Assembly: GCA_026692845.1 (NCBI GenBank)
Contig: JAPLNM010000044.1
Span: 1-64,000 of the forward strand
From: Planctomycetota bacterium
Lineage (GTDB): Bacteria > Planctomycetota > Planctomycetia > Pirellulales > Pirellulaceae
DNA: 64,000 nt
Direction of reading: 5' to 3'
This document shows positions 37,044-45,979 of the stretch, piece after piece. The notes under the pieces were generated by a model. It did no database searches and had not been told where the DNA came from. It worked only from the letters and a program-made list of their open reading frames with translations. Each line of letters begins with the position of its first letter. The stretch's first letter is position 1. A program made the position numbers and the translations under genes.

Positions 37044-38185
37044 GCGTTGGCCTTACCTAATCGTCGCGCAAGGGCTTCGACCGGCAAGGGAATCACTGTG
37101 GCGTTGGCCATCAAATCCGTCGACAGAATGTCGCTCGATTCGTCCACGGTCTCCGAAGGCTCGTAGGTGACGATGTAAGCACCCACTTGGAGATAATCTT
37201 GATGGAAAACCGGAGGCCAAAAGTCTTCGGCGCGATGGGCCAGAGTTCTTGCCAAAAGCCGGGTTGCTCGACCGGAAAATCCACTCAGGACCATGTCCAA
37301 TCGGCCAAGCGATTCGCGGAAGATGTAGAAGACCAACGCCGCATCCTTGCCAGCCGTCGCTCCGCCAGCAAACGTCCAAGTTCCGTCGGCTTGCTCGTAG
37401 TACAAACCAGGCTCAGTCACCTTTTCCGCTTTGCTCAATTGCATACCTGCCGAACAAGCGGGTGGCTGGGGATCGCGGTCTCGAAATCGCAAGAAAAAGG
37501 GAAGCGATCGATCGGTCGCTTTGGCAACATTGTCCTGAGATACAAAGGGTTCGCAGCCGAATGCTTCGCCCAAGACCAACTCGACGGTCGGATTGCTCTT
37601 GACGCTCCCTAGACAGACCAGCGCTTTGTCCCCTGCGATTTCTCCAAACTCCTCATAAACGTCACGGGCCCTTGCATGGACCTGCTCAACAGCCATCGTG
37701 CCCGGGCTCCAGACCAACGTCTGGCGGAGGTGTTCGATGTGTGGAATGTCCTTGCCCGATACCTTTTTCATCGCCTTGGCTGTCCCACCCAAAGTCGATA
37801 CGCCATTGAGCACTTCGCCGGCGAGCACATTGTCCGATGCGACGATCCATGCGGTATCGGCGCTATCGTCCTCGGGAGGCTTGCGAACTCCGACGCAAAG
37901 TTCCAAACGGGATCGCCGGGCAAGCAATTCCCAGAAGTTTTCCGGGGTTACGGCAAACAAAGCACCGGGCAATTCGTCTGCCCGAGCATGCCCATGCTCA
38001 ATCAGATAATCGCACAATCGCGAAAGGGCCTCCAGAGGGATGTACTTGGCCTCGTTCTTGAGCAATGCCGCGACTTGGTGGCGATCTAGTCCTGTATATT
38101 CCACGATCGATTTGATCGTCCCTGGGCGTTTTTTGCGGTCTGGAGTGTGTCCCAGCAGTTCGGCAAGTCGGAATGCATACCTCAT
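37040..38185 (-). CDS. HTH (Cro/CI-like) DNA-binding protein with large uncharacterised C-terminal domain
   Basis: 381 aa; TIKSIVEYTGLDRHQVAALLKNEAKYIPLEALSRLCDYLIEHG resembles an XRE-type HTH; remainder (ELCVGVRKPPEDDSADTAWIVASDNVLAGEVLN...) unrecognised. Confidence 0.7.
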   Translation of the reverse strand: MRYAFRLAELLGHTPDRKKRPGTIKSIVEYTGLDRHQVAALLKNEAKYIPLEALSRLCDYLIEHGHARADELPGALFAVTPENFWELLARRSRLELCVGVRKPPEDDSADTAWIVASDNVLAGEVLNGVSTLGGTAKAMKKVSGKDIPHIEHLRQTLVWSPGTMAVEQVHARARDVYEEFGEIAGDKALVCLGSVKSNPTVELVLGEAFGCEPFVSQDNVAKATDRSLPFFLRFRDRDPQPPACSAGMQLSKAEKVTEPGLYYEQADGTWTFAGGATAGKDAALVFYIFRESLGRLDMVLSGFSGRATRLLARTLAHRAEDFWPPVFHQDYLQVGAYIVTYEPSETVDESSDILSTDLMANATVIPLPVEALARRLGKANA

Positions 38186-38279
38186 GGTCGGCTCGTTGGG
38201 TCAGGGTAAGTAGCGGTAGGGCGACTGCGAAAAAAGCCTTAGTGCGCCCTTTCCTGCCATTAGCATAGCGAAAATATTG

Positions 38280-39317
38280 CTAACTGCCGACCCAACGTTG
38301 ATAAATTTTGCGCGCTTGAACCGGATCCTCGGTTCCATGCACCACGGCTCGACCATCGGCAAAGACCGTCAGGGTGCTATTGCCTTGGGAAAATCGTACC
38401 AGAAACGGCGTCTCGACGACCTCACCGTGGGCACGTAGTTTTTCGGCCAGTTGTGCCAAATGGATCCGAGTTCCACTTGGGACTTGTACCTGAACGGCGT
38501 TCTTTCCACACATGACTTGGACGTCGGTGCTGTGATGTCCGTCGAGGAACGGGAACTCCTTGAGACCGCAGCAGGGGCAATCTGGCACCTTCTTGAGCTG
38601 AATCTTGCGAACATCCCCGTGCCACAGGTCGAAGACGGTAAGGACGCTTGGACGTGTCGGGGCATCGGAGTCCTTTCGTTCGACGATCCATTGGACAGCT
38701 AGGAGCGATTGCCAACAGGCGATCAGGCCGACGGCTGGTCCTAGGACGCCGAGGGTATCGCACGAACCGGCGGTGTTTGGCGAAGGGGCCTCGGGCAGCA
38801 GGCATCGGAAGCATGCGGTGTGCTCGGGTTCGATCAACATGGCTTGTCCAGACGCCCCGACGATTCCACCATGGACCCATGGCAGGCCTAGGGCGACGCA
38901 CGCGTCGTTGATCAGATACCGGACTTCAAAGTTGTCGGTGCCGTCGAGGACGATGTCGACCCCTTCGAGCATTTGGCGAATGTTCGTGTGGGTAAGATCT
39001 GTCACAACCGGATCGAGGTGGGTGTTCGGATCAATGGCTGCAAGATGCCCTGCGGCAGCCATCGATTTTGTCGAGTGGTATTCCGCGTCATGCAGGGTGT
39101 AGAGTGCTTGACGGGGCAGGTTGTCGAGTTCGACCCAATCGCGGTCGATCAATCGCAGGTAACCGACTCCGCAACGCACGAGGCGTTCGGCGATTGTGGA
39201 ACCTAAAGCACCGAGTCCGATCACCGCAACGCGCGCATCGGAGAGCATGCGTAGGCCGTCTTCACCGACCGGTTTAAAGGCGATTTGCCGACGAAACCGG
39301 TCTTGAGAATACGTCAT
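38280..39317 (-). CDS. ThiF/MoeB/HesA-family adenylyltransferase
   Basis: 345 aa; VAVIGLGALGSTIAERLVRCGVGYLRLIDRDWVELDNLPRQ, DGTDNFEVRYLINDACV, CFRC and CPCC zinc-ligand pairs. Confidence 0.92.
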   Translation of the reverse strand: MTYSQDRFRRQIAFKPVGEDGLRMLSDARVAVIGLGALGSTIAERLVRCGVGYLRLIDRDWVELDNLPRQALYTLHDAEYHSTKSMAAAGHLAAIDPNTHLDPVVTDLTHTNIRQMLEGVDIVLDGTDNFEVRYLINDACVALGLPWVHGGIVGASGQAMLIEPEHTACFRCLLPEAPSPNTAGSCDTLGVLGPAVGLIACWQSLLAVQWIVERKDSDAPTRPSVLTVFDLWHGDVRKIQLKKVPDCPCCGLKEFPFLDGHHSTDVQVMCGKNAVQVQVPSGTRIHLAQLAEKLRAHGEVVETPFLVRFSQGNSTLTVFADGRAVVHGTEDPVQARKIYQRWVGS

Positions 39318-39344
39318 GGATTGGCTTTGGATTCGGAGAGGGTG

Positions 39345-40223
39345 TTATTTTTTGCGGTTCAAGGCTTCTGCAACGGCAGCACCCATATCGGCAGGGGAAG
39401 GAGCAACGACGATCCCGGCAGCTTCGAGGGCTTTGACTTTTTCCGCAGCCGTTCCTTTGCCGCCGGTGATGATCGCCCCGGCGTGGCCCATGCGTTTGCC
39501 TGGAGGTGCGGTACGTCCGGCGATGAACGCTGCGACGGGTTTGGTCACGTGGGCTTTGACGTATTCGGCGGCTTTTTCTTCGGCATCTCCTCCGATTTCA
39601 CCGATCATCAGGATGACTTCGGTTTGCGGATCTTTTTCGAAGCGCTCGAACATTTCGATGTAGGAGGTACCTACGATTGGGTCGCCCCCGAGACCGATGC
39701 AACTGGATTGACCGAGTTTAAGATTGCTGGTTTGCCAGACGGCTTCGTAGGTGAGCGTACCGCTTCGCGACATGATGCCGACCTTGCCCGGTTGGTGGAT
39801 GTAACCTGGCATGATGCCGATCTTGCATTCTCCTGGGGTGATGACCCCAGGGCAGTTCGGGCCGATCAGCACGGACTTGCTGCGTTTGACGGCAGCATAG
39901 ACGTGGACCATATCCAAAACAGGAACACCTTCGGTGATCGCGCAGATGACTTCGATGCCCGCGTCGACGGCTTCGAGAATTGCGTCGGCGGTAAAGGGAG
40001 GTGGGACAAAAATCATCGTTGCGTTGGCACCGGTCTGCAGGACCGCTTCTTCGACGGTATCGAAGACGGGCAATCCTTCGACGGTCTCACCGGACTTGCC
40101 GGGTGTTACCCCACCGACCATCTTGGTCCCGTACTCTTTGCAGCCTTTGGTATGAAAGGCACCGGATTTGCCAGTGATTCCTTGGCAGATGACCCGGGTG
40201 TTTTTGTTGACAAGAATGCTCAT
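39345..40223 (-). CDS. sucD: succinyl-CoA ligase subunit alpha
   Basis: 292 aa; [80 protein letters not shown]. Confidence 0.97.
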   Translation of the reverse strand: MSILVNKNTRVICQGITGKSGAFHTKGCKEYGTKMVGGVTPGKSGETVEGLPVFDTVEEAVLQTGANATMIFVPPPFTADAILEAVDAGIEVICAITEGVPVLDMVHVYAAVKRSKSVLIGPNCPGVITPGECKIGIMPGYIHQPGKVGIMSRSGTLTYEAVWQTSNLKLGQSSCIGLGGDPIVGTSYIEMFERFEKDPQTEVILMIGEIGGDAEEKAAEYVKAHVTKPVAAFIAGRTAPPGKRMGHAGAIITGGKGTAAEKVKALEAAGIVVAPSPADMGAAVAEALNRKK

Positions 40224-40270
40224 GGCTATCTATTTCGCTAATTACTTGTGTAGGTTGGGTTCGGATGGGT

Positions 40271-41458
40271 TTACTTGCCGACGGAGGCGACGACCTTCTT
40301 GGCTGCATCGGTCAGATCATCTGCCGAGATGATGGCAAGCCCGCTTTCGCGAAGCATCTTTTTACCTTCTTCGACTTCGGTTCCTTCGAGTCGAACGACC
40401 AGTGGGACTTTGAACCCGACTTCTTTCGACGCATCGATGATGGCTTGTGCGATCGTCGTGCACCGTGCGATCCCGCCGAAGATATTCACGAGGATGGCTT
40501 CGACGTTTGCATCCGAGAGGATGATTCGGAACGCTTCGGTGACTTGCTGAGTGTTGGCCCCCCCGCCGACGTCGAGGAAGTTTGCAGGTGCCCCACCGTG
40601 GTACTTGATGATGTCCATGGTGGCCATGGCAAGGCCTGCACCATTGACCAAGCAACCGATGTTTCCGTCGAGTTTGACGAAGCTCAGGCCGCTGTTGGAG
40701 GCTCTGAGTTCGGCCGGCTCTTCTTCGGCGACATCGCGAAGTTCCTTGATGTCCGCATGGCGGTAAAGCGCGTTGTCATCAAAGGTGATTTTCCCATCGA
40801 GGGCGATCATCTTTTCGTCTTTGGTGATCACCAGCGGGTTGATTTCTGCCATCGAGCAATCGAGCTTGACAAAGAAGTCGCAAAGTTTCCTGAAGAAAAT
40901 GTCCGCGTTTTTGGCCGCTGGGCCCGAGATGTTGAGTTTCTTGCACAGCTTGCGAACTTGGAAGGGCATCAAGCCATGGGCCGGATCGAAATGCTCTCGC
41001 AGGATCTTCTCAGGGGTCTCTTCGGCGACCTTTTCAATATCGACGCCACCTTCGCTGCTGACCATCAACAGGGGTTTCATGGCGGCGCGATCCAAAACGA
41101 CCGCAGCATAAAGCTCTCTGGCGATCTGGCAGCCTTGCTCGAGGAACACTTGATGGACCGGCGAGCCAGCGGGTCCGGTTTGGATCGTCACCAGACGATT
41201 CCCGATCATGTTCTTTGCCGCCTCGGCGGCTTCTTTGCCGCTGCGAACCAATTGGACCCCACGCTGGGCTGGGACTTCGATAAACGCTCCCTTGCCTCGG
41301 CCCCCGGCGTGAACCTGGGCTTTGATCACCGCAAGCGATCCGCCAAGTTGGTCGAATGCAGCCTGAGCTTCCTCTGGCGTCTTGGCAACATACCCCTGGA
41401 GAATGGGAACCTGGAAAACGCGAAATAGTTCTTTCGCTTGATACTCGTGGATTTTCAT
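40271..41458 (-). CDS. sucC: succinyl-CoA ligase subunit beta
   Basis: 395 aa; [31 protein letters not shown]-like, [39 protein letters not shown]. Confidence 0.97.
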   Translation of the reverse strand: MKIHEYQAKELFRVFQVPILQGYVAKTPEEAQAAFDQLGGSLAVIKAQVHAGGRGKGAFIEVPAQRGVQLVRSGKEAAEAAKNMIGNRLVTIQTGPAGSPVHQVFLEQGCQIARELYAAVVLDRAAMKPLLMVSSEGGVDIEKVAEETPEKILREHFDPAHGLMPFQVRKLCKKLNISGPAAKNADIFFRKLCDFFVKLDCSMAEINPLVITKDEKMIALDGKITFDDNALYRHADIKELRDVAEEEPAELRASNSGLSFVKLDGNIGCLVNGAGLAMATMDIIKYHGGAPANFLDVGGGANTQQVTEAFRIILSDANVEAILVNIFGGIARCTTIAQAIIDASKEVGFKVPLVVRLEGTEVEEGKKMLRESGLAIISADDLTDAAKKVVASVGK

Positions 41459-41759
41459 CGAGTGGTACTCAGTGGGGGCTTGAAGGTGACGTCAGAGGGT
41501 AGGTAGATGGACTTTGCCCGCACGATTGGGGCTTTGGCAACATCGAGGACGCGATTATCGGAGCGACCCGCGAGTCGGTCAAGGCGTACTCAGGGTTCTT
41601 GGAAATCTAACAATCGAATGGGGGATTGGGCGGTTGGCTGGGTGGCCCCGAGGCTGGCTACTTTATTGCCGCACGGGCCGGAGTCGTTTGCGTCCAGGCG
41701 GACGCAAACGCGTTGGATTCCCCAAGAGCTCAACAAAGAGGCCTGAGCCTTTTGATTCG

Positions 41760-41890
41760 CTGTCAACGACCTCCGCTGTCAACGACGTCCGCTGTCAACG
41801 ACGTCCGCTGTCAACGACGTCAACCAAGTCAACCACGTCAACCACGTCAACCACGTCAACCACGTCAACCACGTCAACCACGTCAACCAC
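41760..41890. repeat. tandem repeats: 16-bp (CTGTCAACGACGTCCG)n running into 9-bp (GTCAACCAC)8
   Basis: Three to four 16-mers followed by GTCAACCAA/GTCAACCAC units at 41819, 41828, ... 41882. Confidence 0.95.
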
Positions 41891-41907
41891 GTCAAAATAC
41901 CAACCCC

Positions 41908-42010
41908 GCCGCCTGCGGCGGCGTTCAGGGCGTCACGCCGCCTGCGGCGGCGTTCAGGGCGTCACGCCGCCTGCGGCGGCGTTCAGGGCGTCACGCCGCC
42001 TGCGGCGGCG
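41908..42010. repeat. 29-bp GC-rich tandem repeat with internal hairpin, 4 copies
   Basis: GCCGCCTGCGGCGGCGTTCAGGGCGTCAC at 41908, 41937, 41966 and a partial at 41995; CGCCGCC-TGC-GGCGGCG forms a 7-bp stem. Confidence 0.95.
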
Positions 42011-42269
42011 GGTTTTTTGACGTCATTGACGTGGTTGACATCATTGACGTGATTGACAGCGGACTAGATTGACATCATTGACGTGGTTGACAGCGGACAT
42101 GGTTGACGCCTGGGGGCGGTTCTTTCTAGTATTCCTTGCACTGCATGCTGCACTGCATGCTTTTGGCCAAGATGCGATAAATCTTCGGGTTTTGGGGGCA
42201 GAGCCCCCAAAACCACTAGCCTCCTTTTGTGCGATTATCTATGTGAGGAAAACCGGCTTTGGCCCCAAG

Positions 42270-42345
42270 CGGTACGACGGACTGGAAGTCCGTCGTACTT
42301 GTCCGACCGACGGACTGGAAGTCCGTCGTACTAGTCCGTCGTACC
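42270..42345. repeat. palindromic repeat GTACGACGGACT-GGA-AGTCCGTCGTAC and degenerate copies
   Basis: 12-bp perfect inverted arms with 3-nt loop; second and partial third copies follow directly. Confidence 0.93.
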
Positions 42346-42694
42346 AAGAACGAACCAACAAAGAGGCCTGGCCCCTTTGGTTTTCTATGGGAGCAAATCT
42401 CTTTGAGACGATGCACACTCAACGAGAGCCAACACAGAAGTGACAGCAAATGCCATGGTCTTGGTGCAGTTCGAACCATTGTAGGCCAGTCGACACAACG
42501 AATGCATCGACTGCCTTTCTGGCCGCCATCGGCTAGCGTTGGCAGGCACGCGCTGTGTGCTTTTCGACGCAATCCACAAGAATTAGCGCCCGATTCTGGG
42601 AATCATTCGAGCCTTCTACCTATATTGGGTTAATCTGAGCTGATTGCCTAATATGCGTGCATCACTTCATGCTGGTTCAATCGAGGATTCGCCG

Positions 42695-43687
42695 ATGGAA
42701 ATTTTTCTTGGATGCATTGCAGGTTTTGTCGCGTGGTTTGTCATTCGATACTTCCTTGCAGGCTTCTATATCATCGATCAAAATCAACGAGCCTTAATCA
42801 CCACATTTGGCAGAGCAGATCGACTCGGAGAAGCTACGACCCTGGATCTACCGCTTGCCGAAGCCTTGGTCCCTGATGAACAAGAGCGGTATTGTTATCC
42901 GCAGGTACGCGTCGTGCAGCCGGGTTTCTACTGGAAATGGCCTTGGCAACAAGTGCATCGCGTTTCTATCGCGACGTCCACCATGAATATGGCATACGAT
43001 CCCGATGAGCCACAAGCCAACCAGGGCGGAACTATCTTGGAGGCAGTCACCAAAGATCAACTTAATATTGGTCTCGATGGACAGATTCGTTATGGGGTCT
43101 CGGAAGCCAATCTTTATGCATACCTGTTTGGCGTTAAAAATCCAATAGCGCATGTGATGGGCTATTTTGTGTCCGTGCTACGCGAAAGAATCGCGAACTT
43201 CGAAGCCCCTCCGATTCCTCCGGTGATTGTCGCAGGTGAGACTCAGGCGGACACCACAGTTAACTTTGGTGTCTCAATCAATGACCTACGAAAGAACTTG
43301 CGCGACCTGAACGAACACATGGATCGCGAGTGCCACTCTTCTGCAGCCAGGTACGGAATGGTACTCGACGCATCGCTCATCACCGGAATCGATCCGCCCC
43401 CCGAGGTTGAATCGGCCTTGGCTGCCATCAACACAGCACACAACCAAGTATCGTCCGATATAAGTTTAGCCCAAGCTGCTGCAGATCAAAAAATCGTTCA
43501 ATCCAAGCGTGCCGTAGAGATTGAAACTTTGAAAGCCCAGGCAGAAATCGAGCCATTAGAGAGAATGGCGACGCAGCTTGAGTCATTAAAGCAAAATGGT
43601 TCGGGCGTACTCAAGGCATATGTTAGAAACGTCAGGATGTCGCTATTCGGTCGCTCGGAACAAGCTTTTGTGGAGGTGGACTCATGA
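42695..43687 (+). CDS. SPFH/Band 7 (stomatin/prohibitin-like) membrane protein
   Basis: N-terminal TM (FLGCIAGFVAWFVIRYFLAGF); YIIDQNQRALITTFGRADR; AADQKIVQSKRAVEIETLKAQAEIE. Likely start MEIFLGC (42695). Confidence 0.85.
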   Translation: MEIFLGCIAGFVAWFVIRYFLAGFYIIDQNQRALITTFGRADRLGEATTLDLPLAEALVPDEQERYCYPQVRVVQPGFYWKWPWQQVHRVSIATSTMNMAYDPDEPQANQGGTILEAVTKDQLNIGLDGQIRYGVSEANLYAYLFGVKNPIAHVMGYFVSVLRERIANFEAPPIPPVIVAGETQADTTVNFGVSINDLRKNLRDLNEHMDRECHSSAARYGMVLDASLITGIDPPPEVESALAAINTAHNQVSSDISLAQAAADQKIVQSKRAVEIETLKAQAEIEPLERMATQLESLKQNGSGVLKAYVRNVRMSLFGRSEQAFVEVDS

Positions 43688-44577
43688 TTGGATTTGCTGC
43701 ATTCGCCATTACGTTTGTATTGTCGTTCTTCATCGTACCTATCGCATTGCTGATTGGACGCATGTTCGGGGTGTACACCATCGTCCAGGAACGCCGATGT
43801 CATGTCTATGTCCTTTTCGGAAAGGTTATCGAAGTTATCGACGAGCCTGGACTTCATTTTCTATGGCCTCTCATGGACTGGAGGGCTCTGGTTGTTAACT
43901 GGCTTGGTAAGTGCTATGTCCTGGACATGCGATTGGATCAGGTCTATCTGCGAAGTGCTCCGGTCAATTCCGAAGAAGGCGCGCCGATGGGAATTGGAAT
44001 TTGGTACGAAATGTTTATAAGCGACCCAGTGGCATACCTTTTTAAAAATATGGATCCTCGCGGCTCGTTGTCAGCCAATGTTGCGAATTCCACCGTCCGT
44101 TGCCTCAGCAATTTGCCTCTTGCACTCATGATGGTCAACCGTCACGGTATGAGCTCGACCGTACGAGAAGAAGTTTCGCCTCGATCCGATGAGTGGGGCT
44201 ACCGACTCGGTTCGGTATACATCCGCAAAGTTCATTTTCGTGATGCAGAAATGATTCGGCAGATTGAAAGCAAGGTCGTAAATCGTTTGCGGCAAGTGAC
44301 TAGTGCCATCAAACAGGATGGTGCCAATCAAGTGAGCATCATTACCAGTACCGCCGATCGCAAAGCTGCAATCGAATTTGCAAAAGCCGCCGCAATTCGG
44401 CCAGAGCTTGTTGGAAATGCATTGAAGAAGATCTGTGCAGACAAAGAAACGTCTGAAGCAATGTTTACAATCCTAGAAACTCAGAAGCTCTTGGATTGCA
44501 AAACTAAGTTGACGTTACTCCCTCAAAAAAGCGGTTTGTTAACCGATTTGTTAGCCGCCCGAGAGCATGCTTCATGA
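43684..44577 (+). CDS. SPFH/Band 7 domain protein (second of pair)
   Basis: TM N-terminus IGFAAFAITFVLSFFIVPIALLIGRMFGVYTIVQERRCHVYVLFGKV; ATGA overlap with the upstream gene. Confidence 0.8.
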   Translation: MIGFAAFAITFVLSFFIVPIALLIGRMFGVYTIVQERRCHVYVLFGKVIEVIDEPGLHFLWPLMDWRALVVNWLGKCYVLDMRLDQVYLRSAPVNSEEGAPMGIGIWYEMFISDPVAYLFKNMDPRGSLSANVANSTVRCLSNLPLALMMVNRHGMSSTVREEVSPRSDEWGYRLGSVYIRKVHFRDAEMIRQIESKVVNRLRQVTSAIKQDGANQVSIITSTADRKAAIEFAKAAAIRPELVGNALKKICADKETSEAMFTILETQKLLDCKTKLTLLPQKSGLLTDLLAAREHAS

Positions 44578-44690
44578 GGATCCGGCCCAGCTCCAAAAGG
44601 GACCAGAGCGTAAGGGGATTTCAAGAAAACAAATAATGGCCCCCTTTAAAGCGCCCACTGACAATATCGCATTTCATCTTCGTTGATTAA

Positions 44691-44977
44691 GAACGAGGCA
44701 AACCAACGAGGCCTGAACCCTTTGATTTCCAACCAGTTCGTTGTGGGACCGACGGACTGGAAGTCCGTCGTACAATGAACGATGCGAATCAACGAGGCCT
44801 GAACCCTTTGATTTTCTACCAGTTCGTTGTTGAACCGACGCACTGGAAGTCCGTCGTACAAAGAACGATGCGAATCAACGAGGCCTGAACCCTTTTCTTT
44901 TCTACCAGTTCGTTGTGGGACCGACGGACTGGAAGTCCGTCGTACAAAGAACGAGGCGAATCAACGAGGCCTGACGC
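44691..44977. repeat. 86-bp tandem repeat (3.3 copies) containing the GACGGACTGGAAGTCCGTCGTAC palindrome
   Basis: Unit starts (GAACGA[G/T]GCRAA...) at 44691, 44777, 44863 and 44949; near-identical. Confidence 0.95.
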
Positions 44978-45067
44978 CTTTGGACGATGACACGAAAAAA
45001 CCCAAGGAATCCCTTGGGTTTGTCGCGATCTGTCGTCTTTTGGCCGACGCTGGCTTTTCCCTAAGAA

Positions 45068-45141
45068 TAGGCGAAGAGGGACTCGAACCCCCGACATCTA
45101 CTTTGTAAGAGTAGCGCTCTAACCAACTGAGCTATTCGCCC
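45068..45141 (-). tRNA. tRNA-Val (anticodon UAC)
   Basis: Reverse strand GGGCGAATAGCTCAGTTGGTTAGAGCGCTACTCTTACAAAGTAGATGTCGGGGGTTCGAGTCCCTCTTCGCCTA; anticodon loop CTTACAA. Confidence 0.9.
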
Positions 45142-45204
45142 GATTTGACCGGATCAAGATGTGCAAAGCCGCATCGAATCCAGGTGCTCGGAGATCGCCG
45201 TGTT

Positions 45205-45399
45205 TTAGATCCCGTGCAATCGGATCCGACGGTTCCGACGCTCGGCTCGTTGCTTGCTGCGACGCTTGATCTCGCTGGGCTTTTCGTAAAATTCCCGTCG
45301 TCGCATCTCCTTTTTCAATCCGCTTCGCTCAACCAACTTGCGGAACCTGCGTACCGCATCCTGAATCGTCTCTCGATCGCGGACTTGCAACTTAACCAT
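45205..45399 (-). CDS. rpsU: 30S ribosomal protein S21
   Basis: 64 aa; [46 protein letters not shown]. Confidence 0.95.
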   Translation of the reverse strand: MVKLQVRDRETIQDAVRRFRKLVERSGLKKEMRRREFYEKPSEIKRRSKQRAERRNRRIRLHGI

Positions 45400-45979
45400 G
45401 CATCTGACTCCAGTGACCTATCTGCGCTCGCTTCGGTTCGCGAAACTGCTTGTGCCTCGAAATTTCTAAATTCGCTATTTCTGGCCACACATCGAATCCT
45501 TCTATGTGCGACTACCCTCTATCGGTCCTTGCGCATCGCTGTAAGTACCTTTAGGGGCCAAAATCTTAGCCTAACTATGCCAACCCGTCCAGGCTACTTT
45601 GCGGGTTCCCGGCAGAAGAAACCGGGATAATAGATCGGAATCCGGGTCGCACCAGATCCTAGTGTGCTCCAGGGAGAACTTTTTGGACTCAGAGGTGTTG
45701 AATACCTTACCGAACCGACAGGTTTGCAAGCAAAACGCAAGCGATCCCAAAGTGCCCAAATCGAATCCCCCAAAAAGGAATCCAGCCGACAAATGCTCTT
45801 TTTGGCAATTCCAAGCAATCTATCTAGCCAATTCCATTGAAATGGGCGATTTTATCCCTAAGCCGATGGCTTAACCCCACCACCATTTCCACCCCTCCTA
45901 CAATGAGTTGCGACCCGATCCAGCCCCTGAGGGGAATCTCGGTCGAGTTTTTCCTCCCGACACCCCAGAACATCCAATC

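Noticed and set aside
39285-41428. 318-aa and 387-aa plus-strand ORFs
   Set aside because: Antisense shadows of sucD and sucC, which are unambiguous on the minus strand.
41908-42010. 29-bp repeats considered as a CRISPR array
   Set aside because: Units are directly adjacent (no variable spacers) and no cas genes are present.
41514-42072. 168-aa and 148-aa ORFs rich in TST/RQP repeats
   Set aside because: Translation through tandem DNA repeats, no recognisable protein.
42241-42633. ORFs containing TDWKSVV/TTDFQSV strings
   Set aside because: Translation of the palindromic DNA repeat rather than a conserved protein.
44691-44977. 86-bp repeats considered as CRISPR-like
   Set aside because: Whole unit is repeated including the would-be spacers; tandem duplication instead.
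45571-45874. Small ORFs between rpsU and the HlyD-like gene
   Set aside because: Mutually overlapping, no homology evident, poor codon character.
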